From Eutrigla gurnardus (lineage: Eukaryota > Chordata > Actinopteri > Perciformes > Triglidae), in contig OY741264.1 of NCBI GenBank assembly GCA_963514095.1, positions 16,614,827 through 16,678,826 of the forward strand: a stretch of 64,000 bases of DNA, in the 5' to 3' direction. This document shows positions 1 to 12,400 of the stretch, one piece after another. Positions within the stretch are counted from its first letter, which is position 1; each line of letters begins with the position of its first letter. Made by a program: the position numbers and the translations under genes. The notes under the pieces were generated by a model. The model was not told where the DNA came from. It saw only the letters and a list, made by a program, of their open reading frames with translations, and did no database searches.

Positions 1-1243
1 ATCTGCATATGAATGCTAATACATGTTAAAAAAAGACGAGATAGTCGATGGATTCTAAGATTTGCTGTCAGCAAATGTTCCACCTCTTTTGCTCTCCAGA
101 TGGACTGATCGACTTTTTACCTACATGCAGAAGTAGTAAACATAACAGATTAACCTTAAAGTAAGTGGGGATATGGGGTTGTAGCTGAGGTCCGTATCCA
201 CAGCGACAGCACAGGCCTGCCGTTGAAGACCCCCTCACAATCCCCCACAACAGTGCTCTGTCCCCTTTTTATGTCTTTATTGCTCGCTACACTCCTCTCT
301 GTCTTTTCATACAGCCATCACTTCATTTCTCAGAGATCTGGAACAATCCTCCAGTGTTGCTCCGCATCATTTACACAACTGTCATTCTCCTCAAATATGC
401 TGTTCTCTATTTGCAGGAAATCAATGTGCTCTTATTTATGTGCTGTGTGTAGAAGTTTAAAACAATAAACTGTTCTCAAATTCAAATTCCCACCTAGGTT
501 AACCTCCTGTTAACGCATGAGACCACGGTCAAGATCACTGGCAGCCTCGGTGGTGTCACACCAATAGTATTATTAGTGGCCATGTTTCACAAAATCAAGA
601 CCACATTTCTCATAAACTTCATTGCTTCCTGCCCCCCGGCTCCCTTCCTTTGGCTTCACCGGAGAAGATAAACATGGTGGAAATGAGTTTTCCAGCCTAT
701 TTTCTCTCCTTCCCACCATGCAGTTGTTTCTTGTTTAGTAGGAAGACAATCACTCTCGTTCCTTTTATGTTCAGTTGGACCAGCATGTGGATGAGAAGGT
801 GTGAATGTGTGAATGATGACATGTAGTGTAAAGCGCTTTGAGAGGTCAGAAGAATATACAAGTGCTGTTTAAACCATAACAGTGAAACATATATCACCAC
901 TTGGTTCCTGCTTTTGTGCCAACAGTAGAATACTGTCAGATTTACTTGCCTCAGGTTGGCCATGACCTTACCTGCAAAGTCTTTTCATCTAATTTCATCC
1001 AATAAAGGAAATGTCCGTTTCCATTGAGAGAAAACATTAACAAGAGAGGTCGGAGGGTTGATCATGTCCTCATAAGCAGTATTTGACAAAGCTAGAAAAG
1101 TGGTTGAAAATGTTCTTGCACATTTTATAGTAATTTCAAGAAAAAACATGTTTTTTTCTAACCAAGTAGTGATGCTGCCTCAAACTAACTATGTCGTTTT
1201 CTTTTGTCTAATGAAAGTCTAATGAATGAAAAGAGGGTTGTCT
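1..1243. other. mtss2 intronic DNA, no feature seen
   Basis: Downstream of mtss2 exon 3 on its strand. AT-rich, no exon, RNA gene or dated repeat recognised on either strand. Confidence 0.5.
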
Positions 1244-1244
1244 C

Positions 1245-1321
<77 letters not shown>
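1244..1321. repeat. (TG)n-(GA)n compound microsatellite
   Basis: About 18 bp of TG followed by about 60 bp of GA without interruption. Confidence 0.95.
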
Positions 1322-1325
<4 letters not shown>

Positions 1326-1395
1326 TGATCTGATAGTACAGAATGTCTGGTGTTTTTATTGCCAGGCTGCTTGGCTGCTGAATGCAAGTTTTGCA

Positions 1396-1463
1396 CACAC
1401 ACACACACACACACACATACATACACACACGCACACACAGTGGAGCTTTACAGCTGGTCCTTT
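1396..1463. repeat. (CA)n plus a 22-bp duplicate of the mtss2 intron 3 start
   Basis: An imperfect CA array ends in GTGGAGCTTTACAGCTGGTC(CT). The same 22 bp follows the CA array beside mtss2 exon 3 (6350-6371), in the same order and orientation. No exon accompanies this copy. Confidence 0.8.
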
Positions 1464-1568
1464 TTGCCAAGTGTACATAGTGAGAATCCTGGGATTGACA
1501 TTGGTTTCACTGTTACTACTGCAGAGAGAGTGTGAAGAGACGAGGGGGAGGAAGGGATATAACGAGAT

Positions 1569-1622
1569 GCATCACCTTCATCATCATCACCATCATCATC
1601 ACCATCATCATCATCATCATCA
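1569..1622. repeat. (ATC/ATT-like) trinucleotide array
   Basis: About 17 units of CAT/CAC trinucleotide. Any His- or Asp-rich peptide read across it is an artefact of the repeat. Confidence 0.9.
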
Positions 1623-1750
1623 TAGACAGTACTATTATCATTATGGGAATAGAGAGGGGAATTGATGAGTAAAATAATAATAAAAAAAGACAAAAAAGCA
1701 GTACACAGTGATTTTCTACAGACAATAAAACCTAAAAAACACTTAAAAAT

Positions 1751-1751
1751 G

Positions 1752-1822
<71 letters not shown>
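1751..1822. repeat. (CA)n microsatellite
   Basis: About 35 CA units, one TA interruption near the start. Confidence 0.95.
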
Positions 1823-1824
<2 letters not shown>

Positions 1825-2333
1825 TAGGACCTCCGAGCATTGGCTATCCCTGGTGTGAATTTAACATATTTAAAGCTGAATCCTGTAAGTTATTTTAATC
1901 CAAATATACAGTATTTATATAAGCAGCAGCTTGTGATCTTCTTACCAAAGATTTGTACAAATGATCAGGAGGACTTCATTAAGCTTAATACTTGTTGCAA
2001 CACAATGTGGGACTGTGGGTGCTCTGCTGTTAAAGTTTGAAACAAATTAACTCAGCGAGACCGTTAAATCGTGGCTGGTTCAAATGTAACAGCAGCAGGA
2101 TTTGGACACGCTCTCTTTCATGTGGTTTTCAGATATTTGTAATTCCTCAGACTGTTTCCAGCATGGACAAAAGTGACGACTAATACATTTAAAATGTCTA
2201 AACAATCAACAAACAAACAAAGTTTATCTGTATGACAGACTGTGTGTCTCCTCACTGATACTGAAACACAAGTTGATAAAATGGTGTCAAATGGACAAGC
2301 TACACACAGACACACACACGCACACACACACAC
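1823..2333. other. No feature seen
   Basis: Intronic DNA of mtss2 ending in a short CA array that serves as the target of the hAT insertion at 2334. Confidence 0.5.
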
Positions 2334-3260
2334 TAGGGCTGGGCGATTTATCGCTTTTATATCGAAATTGGATTTATTTGTTGACGATGTTAAAGAAATT
2401 AAAATCGATTTTTCCTTTAACTTGGGTAAAAACCACGGTATTTTACTGCTGTTTCTCGGCTCCCATCCCTTCTGCTCCATTCCCCTCCCCCTCCCTCCAC
2501 TAGTTCTCTGACAATGTCAACAAGGCAGCGTGCGTGGAAAACAGCGAGGGTTTACTTCCTAAAAAAGGCCCCGTCACCTCAGTCGTATGGAAATAGTTCA
2601 GGTTTACAGCAGCTGACCAAGAGCAAACGCGTGTACGCTGTAAACTCTGTTTTAATGCAGTGGCAACAAAAGGCAGTGCCACAACTAACCTGTTCCAGCA
2701 CCTTAAATGTAAGCACGCAGCCGAGTGGGAGCAGTGTGTTGCCCTGCAATCTGCTGCGAAGGATAACGATAGCCTCAAAACATAAAGAAGCAGGTAACGT
2801 TAGCTGCTTCATTTGCAATATGGTACCCCATATGAAACGAAAAGGGTAAAATATTGGAAGGACGTCATCATGTATGATTTTATTTATATTTTTCATGCAA
2901 ATATGTTTGGTTTTGTTTGCAAAATTTTATTCAGGGATGCTATACATTTGTTTTCCTCCCTAGAGGCAGTGAAGCACTTTATTTTACAAACAGGGAAAGC
3001 TAATTTTGCACTTTATTAATTTTCTTTGTTTAAGAGAGTAGAGCAACCCTTTATTTATATTTTACAAATGAGCTATGGTGAAACTGAAAGTTTGGCAATT
3101 TATTCCTTGTAGCGAAATTCATGTTCAGTCACTCAATAAAAACAATTGAAATAGTTATTTTGTCTTTAGTAGTTTTTAAAAAAATCGATTAAAATCGAAA
3201 ATTGGATCTGGTATAAAAAAAATCTGGGATTTTATTTTTAGTCCATATCGCCCAGCCCTA
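2334..3260 (+). mobile_element. Non-autonomous hAT element (ZBED-type), 927 bp
   Basis: Begins TAGGGCTGGGCGATTTATCG and ends in the inverted complement ...ATCGCCCAGCCCTA. The flanks are ACACACAC on both sides, consistent with an 8-bp hAT target duplication inside a CA array. TAGGGCTGGGCGAT termini are typical of fish hAT elements. The interior keeps only the N-terminal BED finger of a transposase; the catalytic and dimerisation parts are deleted. Confidence 0.85.
2514..2783 (+). pseudogene. BED zinc-finger remnant of a hAT transposase
   Basis: A start region (MSTRQRAWKTARVYFLKKAP, 2514 on) is frameshifted relative to the finger. From 2573 another frame gives VTSVVWK, a stop, then TRVRCKLCFNAVATKGSATT and NLFQHLKCKHAAEW. 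The C-x2-C ... H-x4-H pattern with the preceding aromatic residues is the BED DNA-binding finger. It stops at 2783. It is a dead fragment of a ZBED-like hAT transposase. Confidence 0.8.
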
Positions 3261-4491
3261 ACACACACACACACACACAGTCCCTCTGGGGAAAGTGAAT
3301 GTTTGACGATGTGGAGAACACATCTGAAAGTGCACTCAAATTCACCCCTCACCAAGGAATTCTCAAACACTTGCACACTCACTCCTTACCCACTTGGTTA
3401 AATCTCTCACACACACTAACACAAGCACAGGAAAAACAGTTTTTCTCACCCTCCATGCTGCCTACTTTATCAGTTTGGGAAGGCAACTGAATATGTGGTG
3501 TCTAAACCTCAGGGACCAGCAGAAAGCCAGGCAATGCCATGATCTAGCACGAGTGCCGGCTAGTCTCTAGTTCCAGTCGGTACATACATCTTGTTTGCCT
3601 GTGCTCTGAATAACTTTGCATCTACCTGTCCCCTTTTTGAAATAAGGTGTATCAAGTAGACTTCTGCTGCATTCCAGAACTCGTATGTTTCCGACTTCCT
3701 ACTCAGGGCAAAACCATCTATGATGGCTTCAAGAAGAAGCAGTGGTCTTACGTGACACAACAATGGAATTGCACATTGCAAATAACCTCTAGGTCTATTT
3801 TTTATTTGGATTTTGGAAGAATTGTTCACAGAACAGTAGTTTATAGAATAATGTAAAAAATGAACATTTTACTTGAACAAATACCTATAAATAGTAAAAC
3901 CAGAGAAATTGATATTGTTGCAGTGGTCTCTTAATTTTATTCGAGAGCTGTATAATATTCTAATATCCAGCTGATGAAAACACTTTGGTTCACATAAAAC
4001 GTCGTTGACACACTGTATGGAAACACAGCCAACGCAGGCTCATAAATGGGAGCCTCGGTACAAGAGCAGAGCTCAGGGTCATCAGTACCCTTTAGGTTTC
4101 ACACACATACACAAGCTGCAATAAGTGGCACATTGATGTAGCACATGGCAGGAAGACAGAGAGCATCATTATTGGTGCCATCTTCTGTCTAACATCCATT
4201 TAACAAATCTATGACACTGAGAAAGAGCTGCGATTGTACAGCAATCTGACAAAAGGAGCCCAGCAGGAATGACTCATCAGTTCAGAAAGTACAAAGAGCC
4301 TCTGATGCACAGACTCCATCTCCATGCCAACATCATTTTTGCTATACTTGTGCGTCTCTATGTGTGTGGCAGCGTTGGTAGTTGCATAATGAGCTGACAG
4401 AGCTTGTTGATTTCCTGTCTGGCCTATAAAAGCAGCACGAGCCTCTTCCTGTATCCTCTGCCCCACCTGGGGCCACACACAAACACACAAA

Positions 4492-4492
<1 letters not shown>
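3261..4492. other. No gene seen
   Basis: mtss2 intronic DNA after the hAT element. No exon or recognisable repeat family beyond short CA stretches. Confidence 0.5.

Positions 4493-4569
<77 letters not shown>
4493..4569. repeat. (CA)n microsatellite, about 38 units
   Basis: Uninterrupted CA repeat. Confidence 0.95.
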
Positions 4570-4570
<1 letters not shown>

Positions 4571-5215
4571 CAGCAGCATCACATACACTGGCTTATAGCT
4601 GCACCCAATCAGTCACAACAGGAGGAGAAATTTCATGTGTTACAGCCACAGTTTTTCTCTCTTCCCTCAGTGGGGCTATAATGTTCAGATAGCCTCCACT
4701 GGGCCGTGAGTGTTTCTCTGACCCTCTCAAACCACGCTCTGTTTAAACGAGCGCCCAGCTTGTAGCCCACGCAGGGAATATCAAGAGTGTCAAGCCAAAG
4801 ACCCAAAGTAGAATCCATTGACCATAATTGTAGGAAGGTCAGTGACTTTTCTTTGGCTGAGTGTAGCACATAACACATTGCCACAATGTCATCATAGCTT
4901 AATGATGGACATTTTAAGTATTTAGAAATATAGCCACTTGCTAAATACTAAGGTGAAGGCACATTTATATGCTGCGATAGAGTATATCTAGTACGATTCT
5001 TTACACAAAGTTAGCTCAACAGGTAGTGAGCCTTGAAGTGTGAGTGTACCAGAACATCAACTGGCACTGCAGGCTAAAAGCCTGACGATAACACAGTTTT
5101 TATGAAAAGACAGTGTTCTAGATTTTTATGCTTCTGACATTGTCCTTCATGAAGATATGACAGACTTCTAGCTGCTACCCCAAAACACTGGTATCTGCAC
5201 CCAAAAACCAAGTGC
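4570..5215. other. No feature seen
   Basis: Intronic DNA; no exon or repeat recognised. Confidence 0.5.
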
Positions 5216-5655
5216 CCAAAACGTGCATTCTTCCTAATGGCCAGCAGGGGGGTGACTCCTTTGGTGTCATAGAGAAGTCTGATTGCATAGAAGTCTATGA
5301 GAAAAGTACCCTAATTCTCACTACAAATTTCAGTAAACATTATCAACATGTGTTTGTGGTCTCAATCACTAGTTTCAAGTCTTCTTTTATACAGCATGAT
5401 GTTCATTTAGTAAAATATGGTCCCGTTTAGAATCAATAAGACCAAAAAGCAGGGAGTGATTTAGGGGCTAACACTCTTGGGATCGACAGGTTAAAGCCTC
5501 TCACAGTGTGTTTTCAGTTCATGACATAATTGTCACATTCTGGTTGCCTAAAAATGTCTTACAAATAAAAAAGTTGGCGATGACCAAAAACCAAGATGGC
5601 TACAGCCAAACGTAGTCCACAAACCAATGGGTGGCGTCACGGTGACTACATTCAC
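5216..5655 (+). repeat. Dispersed teleost repeat, copy 1
   Basis: Shares several blocks, in order, with 33139-33592 and (inverted) 29203-29950: a 'cttctatgagaaa' block, 'ctcaatcactagtttcaagt', 'catgatgttcatttagtaaa', 'aagcaggg' and 'gtagtccacaaaccaatg'. Non-coding. I recognise it as a common fish interspersed repeat but cannot name its class. Confidence 0.7.
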
Positions 5656-5908
5656 TTATGTTGCTTGCAACACACTAGAAAGGAAAACGAATTGTGCTAT
5701 TGCACTGTAAAGTAAAACTAAATATCGTGCTGCACAAATTGCTTTTTATGACCTCACCAAGACACTTCGGTAATTTCTTCTCTCTGTAAACAATGCAGTG
5801 CAACTGCTTTGAAGTTTCAGGACAAAGTGTACCTTTGGGCTGGTGGAAACACTTTCACCAGAAAAAGGAACATTTAGCAGGCTGCTTGATAATATCTTAA
5901 CAACGTAA

Positions 5909-6195
5909 TCCATCCATCGCTTATTCTGTATTCAGGGTCGCGGGGGGGCTGTAGTCGATCCCAGCTGACATTGGGTGAAGGCAGGGTACACCCTGGACAG
6001 GGCTGACATGTAGAGACACAGACAGGTAACTAGTCCATCACAGGGCTGACATGTAGAGACAGACAGGGTGCCAGTCTATCGTAGGGCTGACAGACAACCA
6101 TTCATACATTTAGGGCATTTAGAAGACGCTTCTGTCCAAACACCTACAGGCAATTTAGAGTCATCAATGAACTTACTACACCACCACCACCCCTT
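5909..6195 (-). mobile_element. Degraded tRNA-derived SINE with an expanded internal module
   Basis: Reads as the reverse of the intact SINE at 47932-48304: CCATCCATCG tail, GTATTCAGGGTCGCGGGGG, then the 'acaccctggacagggctgac' region. The internal module containing 'gggctgacatgtagagac' occurs three times in irregular tandem. A block resembling the L2 3' end (TTTAGGGCATTTAGAAGACG, 6109-6128) sits inside, and the tRNA head is mostly lost. Confidence 0.75.
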
Positions 6196-6293
6196 TATAA
6201 CGTAATGAGATTCCTAATGGTGCTCTCATGTGAAAAGCAAAACACAACACAGAATTGGCAAAGGGACACATACAAGCTTGCAATTCTCTCCTT

Positions 6294-6349
<56 letters not shown>
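6294..6349. repeat. (CA)n microsatellite beside mtss2 exon 3
   Basis: About 28 CA units in intron 3, starting 24 bp past the exon 3 donor. On the gene's strand it is a (TG)n tract close to a donor site, a position where such tracts can influence splicing; no effect is shown. Confidence 0.95.
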
Positions 6350-6351
<2 letters not shown>

Positions 6352-6373
6352 GGAGCTTTACAGCTGGTCCTAC

Positions 6374-6447
6374 CTCTAGTGTTGGTCGCCATGTCTGCCA
6401 CCTTCTGAAAGGCATCCAGAAAGGCTACAGCAGCCAGAACAGTGGTT
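6374..6447 (-). CDS. mtss2: mtss2 coding exon 3
   Basis: 74 nt between acceptor ...CATCTAG and donor GTAGGA. The first base completes the Arg codon begun in exon 2. It encodes TTVLAAVAFLDAFQKVADMA and TNTR, and ends one base into a Gly codon. A long (CA)n array begins 24 bp into the following intron. The next exon, which should begin near 'ATREIGSALTRM', is not in the window. Confidence 0.94.
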
Positions 6448-9400
6448 CTAGATGAACAGAAAGCTCTCATTATTGAAGATAAAATGCTATTATAATTAGA
6501 ACTTGCATATTCAATGGTCAGGTTTAGCATATTTGATTGGGTCAATGCATTTGAAAACAGTGAATTTGATCTGTTAGTAGTATGTTGCTATATCCAGTTG
6601 AAATCAGTGTTATCCACATATTTAGCCCTGCCCACACCTACAGGAAAAACAGAGAAAAAAAGAATAGTCTTTCCGATGAACCAGTTCTTTGAACCGGGTT
6701 AATTAACTGAGTCTGTGGAATCGGGTGTCAGCAGCAAATGAGTTGGCTCTTTGTTAAATGTAGAACGTTTTCCTTTTGTTGTCTGTCCCAGAAGTGGCAA
6801 TACATAGCCTACGCTATTGCCCATCTTGTTCTATGATGTTTAACATGGCTGGTACCAGCAGGTTTTGAACCAATCCAAGTCAGTACCGTGCCGAACAAGT
6901 GCTGCGATGACTCAGACCATAAAATCAACCAATCCCATAAACTCAGAGTGCTGCAATCAACTGATCCCATAAGCTATTGTGAGGTTTTAGTGCAGTCAAT
7001 GAAGTGCTGAATATTACTTTGTAATATATAAATCAACTGTATTTGTATAAACAGAGCAGGAGGGACACACAAATCAAAATCAAATGGCCTGGTCTTAAAG
7101 CTACGACCGCCCGGACCATCTGGTTTGTCAGTATCAGCCAACAGAAAAGAAACACATTCAAATGCAGCATAACCTATTCTGTGGTTATGTTTTGCCAGCA
7201 GTCAAGTAAACAGTGTTACATGTTGGAAAGACTTGTTATTTTGCTATGTTGTTAAAGACACTTACCGGAGCTGGGAATGCAGCTTGGTGGCCTTGGCGCT
7301 GAAGTCCTCCCACACAGGATAGGAGCACTGGCAACACACAGACAGCAATACATATTAACATTCACAGATATGACTTATTGATTAGTAAGGTATCTGAAGT
7401 AGGTTTACTCTCATACTGTACTAAAGTACAAGTGAGGTACTTGTACTGATATGAGTATATCCTTTTATGCCACTTCATACTTCAAATCAAATCAAAGGCA
7501 AATATTGTCGTTTTACCTCCACTACATTGTTCAGACTATTATTATTAGTGGATTTGGAGATTAAGATTTGAACATGATACATTGTTATTAAACTGCAATA
7601 TTAATTTGTTAAAATGTATAAATCCAATCAGTTACTGTAGGCAACACATTGATCGGTCAATGGATGTGTAGATCAATAGTCTTCCTCCAACCAAAAATCT
7701 ATCCGTTTGTAACTTGGCTGCGATGCTTGAGCCTCACTGTGCAGAACGACGTACATGTTGACTTTGTTCATTATGCAATTTACACAAATGTGGTGTTGAA
7801 ACCTGAAGCCTGGAATGAGAATACAAACTGAGAATCAACTTTACAGTGAAGTAGGAGATGTCTTGTGTCCAGCAACTTCCATTCGTTTTGGAGTGAGACA
7901 GAGGTAGTAGATGTTTTTATCGAAACAACCATAGTCTGGAGGAGATGACTTTTCTGTTTGCTGCTGCCTTTCAGTAAACAATATAACATATGAATTGCTT
8001 ATACTGCACTGTAACTTCTATTCCTTTTATATTCTTGGTTTTATTTCATTTTTTTTATTTGATTTGCTTGTGCTTAATTCTTCGTTACATTTTAATCAAC
8101 CAGTTGGTGATGAAGTCATTTCCTGATAGTTTTGTAATAAGTGACATTTTTTCTCTACATGTCGGCCCTGTGATAGACTGGTTACCTGTCTGTCTCTATG
8201 CCAGCCCTGCGATAAACTGGTTACCTGTCTGTCTCTACATGTAGGCCCTGTGATAGACGGGTTACCTGTCTGTCTCTACATGTCAGCCCTGTGATAGTCA
8301 GGTTACCTGTCTGTCTCTACATGTCAGCCCTGTGATAGACTGGTTACCTGTCTGTCTCTACATGTCAGCCCTGTGATATACTGGTTACCTGTCTGTCTCT
8401 ACATGTCAGCCCTGTGATATACTGGTTACCTATCTGTCTCTACATGTCAGCCCTGAGATAGACGGGTTACCTGTCTGTCTCTACATGTCAGCCCTGTGAT
8501 ATACTGGTTACCTGTCTGTCTCTACATGTCAGCCCTGAGATAGACGGGTTACTTGTCTGTCTCTACATGTCAGCCCTGTGATCAACTGGTTACCTGTCTG
8601 TCTCTACATGTCAGCCCTGTGATCAACTGGTTACCTGGTGTACCCTACCTTCGCCCAATGTCAGCTCCCCCCCTCCCCCCAAGCGGTGGATGGATGGATG
8701 GATGAAACAGTTAATGGCTAATTGTAAATAAAAATAATAACCACAACAATGACTCATTTTTTATTAATCCTCGTTTTATAACCAAATACAGACATTTCTG
8801 CAGCTCTCACTTCTCCTGTACCTCTCCCTGCAGGTTTATAATGCACCTCTTTCCTTTTTAGCATCATGTCATTAATCCAATCCCCTATTCTCTTTCCACC
8901 ACGCAGCCCCCTCCCTCCTCACTCCAATATTCGGCACAATGGGTCTCCCCCATTTTCACCCTATCTCCACCTTTTCCTCCATCTCCATAACCAGCAGCCA
9001 CCCCTCCTCTGCTCCCCATGCAGCCATCTAATCCGTCTACCGAAACACATTCATATACAGAGATCAATTGACAGCCACGCTGGCATCCGGCGGCATCAAA
9101 GGCTCTGACTGGAGCAGCCAGCATCGCGAAACAGAATTCAGAGCTGAAGCTGTGTCTCTAATGGATGCTGCTCCCCCATCATCCTGCCAGCCTTCCTGCA
9201 GACTGCTCGATCACACACCGCCAGCCTCACATATTACATTACACTTGATCTAGGTTAACCTATCACCCGGTTAAATGCGTGTGAGTTGTGAGCAATGGGG
9301 CGGGTCGCTTGTGTTTACATCAGAACATCCTTAGAGGAAGAGAAAGACACGGGAAATGTGGCATTAGGAAGAAAATGGAAACTTAAGGAACTGCAAAGAA

Positions 9401-12400
9401 GAATGAAAAATAAAATAAAAGGACAGCAGGAAGGAAGTGTGTGCCTGTGCTGGGGGGGGGGGGGGGGGGGCATCCTGTCATGATGTCAGACGGGCACACA
9501 GAGTAAGGGCTCTTTGATCTGGCCTGTTTGATGTGGCTTAATTTGGTCTGAAATCACAGTCCTATTTCCCCTTGGTACCGAAATCTACCCCTCCACCATC
9601 CAACATCCAAACACACACACATTTAGCAGGATCCCTCCTCTTCCAGGCTGTTTGAAGTGCCCCTCACACACACACACATATGCACTCATACAAACACACA
9701 CAAATAGACCTGCATCTCATTAACATATCTCAGGGCATTCTAATCCACTTAAAGAGCCTGGTGGCGAGTGACCAAGCGATGATTGAGTGCGTATGTTAGT
9801 GTGTGATTGCTTCTTCCCTTTCCATGCAGGTCCTCCCCCACTCACACTGACATCAAGTAGCTGACATAACCTGGCTTTCACTCCTTCTGTCAAGAAATAA
9901 ATGGTACATTTTTATGAATAAATGTTATTAGCCGCCATTAACAAGGACAATTTCCAACAAGCCTGAAGGTGTGTTGAGGCAGGTAGCGAAGGACGGTTCC
10001 ACCTTGCATTATTTCTCTAGCCTGTTTATTAACTAGGCTGGACAGCCATTAGTTGTAAGCTGGCAGGCAGCACCGGTCTGGATTTGTGTTCAGGTCACAT
10101 TGTGGCTTCACCAGAAATCACCTATTTTCCTCCAGTTTCTCTTTTATCCTCACATCTCCCTACGTAATGAAGCTCAACATTCTTACACTAACCAGTTAGT
10201 TTTATTCATGATATTTTTACTGCTCAGACACATGCCCTGGACTTTAATTAAATGATGAGAAACCAAACTCCCAAATTAAAATTAAAATCACTAAGTGTTA
10301 AATTCTCATATAGATAGATTATTGACAGTTAACCAGAGGAAGCCTTTAACTTTCTAAGAATGTCCAATCAAAGTCATTGTCATTGAGAGATTAGATGCTA
10401 GTGGAACAGAGGCCAGCCAACGTACATACTACGTACTTATTTTAACCTAACAACTTCCAATTGAAATAAATGTGTTTAAAATGTATGGTGAGTGACATGA
10501 AATGAGACTGCGATGATACAGAATGTTCACTCGTGGTGCACAGCACAAATACAGCTCTTAGACATTTGATAACTTTCTTTGATGGCACTTTAAAGATCTT
10601 GCGTGGAGAAATGACAAATCACAAAGACAGGGCCTATCTGTCCAACATCAAAGCTCTGCATTGTGGATCCATCACACGCTCCAAAAATGTGTCTGTGAGT
10701 GTTTGTCACGACCAGAAAGCTCGAAGACCCGCGACCAGAAACCAGTGCTCTCACATGATGGTCGGACATTGACTATCACGCACAATTCATCTGTGTGTGA
10801 GACACAGAGCAGGAGACAGGGAGTGTGAGAAAAAGCTCTTGGATTGTATACTATTACATCACCATTTCCTGTGTCACCGAAAAAAGTCAGCAGGGCATGC
10901 ATGCACACACACACACACACACACACGCACCTGATTCATCCCTGTGTAATCGCAGCTAAAAATATCCTCCCTGCTTTTTCCATTTAATTTTAAATACAAA
11001 GCACTCAGTGTATTTTGTCTTAGATTCATGGGATGAAATTAGGGAATTTCCAGCTTTGTACACTTCAACTTGATTCTTCACTTTTAATCATCCTTTCTAC
11101 CCTTCCTTCCTGTATGCTACCTCCCATTCAGGCTGCTGACATCAGAGATCTGGCTTCTATTTCACCCATGAATCTTAAAGTTGGAGAGCGATCAGCATGC
11201 TGCATTTGGACAGGACAATGGATCCCCGACCCGTAAGACATGGGTGGCGCCTGGCAGCGTTAGTCCTGACCTCAGACACAGTGTAAGACTCCTTCCTTCC
11301 TTCCTCTCTTCCAGTGGCAGTCCATGCTCTTTACAGCACTGTGATTGATTTTATTTCCTTTCCTTCACCCCTCTTTCACCCCACAATCGCTCCCTCGCTC
11401 CTGTGTCCCGTCCCCTCTAGATGCTCTTAGTGGTTTTGAATAAAAAGCTTTATCAGCTCTGATCCACAGTTAATGATCACTGGCAATCAGCAATTGACCC
11501 TTTGACTGTTTTTGCTTGCATATGACTCCCATTACTTTCAGACTTACGGCGTAGTCACATGTCTCAGCAGGGAATGTAAACTCCAGAATAGGTTCCCAGT
11601 GGAACTATAGATCTACAACAGTTCATATGGGAAGAGGTTTAATGCACTTTAAATGCACTTTATGTGTTATTCTTTCTGCTCACACAGGTTTTTTTTAATG
11701 CCAACTTGTTATTTACTGATGCTTGGCCAGGTCACTTGGCATCACTTTCTTATGCACTGGGTAGCGCAGCTCCTATGCTACTCCATTATAGTCACAGTAA
11801 ACGCTTGGTCAGGCTTAAGTAAAATGCATTTACTTGGGTTGAGGGACAAATATCATGTTTGGGATGAAAATACATATGAAAACTTAAACACCATAACATA
11901 ACGTAACTTGAAAACCACTCAAAACACTTCGGGACACGAACAGCGGCCTCCTGGTTTAAAGTCCTGATTTTGTTGACCTATTAACCTTTTTTGGTCTTAC
12001 TATGATGTCATAACACAGCATATTCTCTGAGTGTCTAATAATAAAGCAGATGGGTTAGTTGAACGCCTGGTGTGTCTTATACACCAAAGGTTGCCTCGTG
12101 CATTGGTATCAGAAGCCAAGGTGCTTGACAAAGCATTGGTATTTGATGTCCTTGGAATGAGAACATGCTGTTAATTGCCTGACCTGCCTGACCCTTGAAG
12201 AAGAAAGAGTGCGCTTCCCCTTTAAAATGTCTTTGTGGCTAATTTTTCCTGTAGTAATGTAAGTCAGTTACAAAGTTAATGAGTTGCTCTGATTCAAGAG
12301 ATTGTCCCTGATTGGCTACAGTCAGCAGGTGAAAGGGTATAAAAGGTCATGGAAGACAGCAAATTGGTTGGTCTTTGTTTGACGCCCCGGGAAAATAGAT

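Noticed and set aside
1208..1840. Long open frames reading poly-Cys/Val, poly-Ser/Leu, His/Thr or poly-Asp
   Set aside because: They are translations of (CA)n, (GA)n and (ATC)n microsatellites. The same applies to similar frames at 4209-4598, 6176-6545, 21551-22149, 31594-32239, 35684-36125 and 42766-43342.
8155..8640. CRISPR-like array of regular repeats
   Set aside because: The 41-bp units are directly abutting with no unique spacers, the genome is vertebrate, and the unit is part of a SINE.
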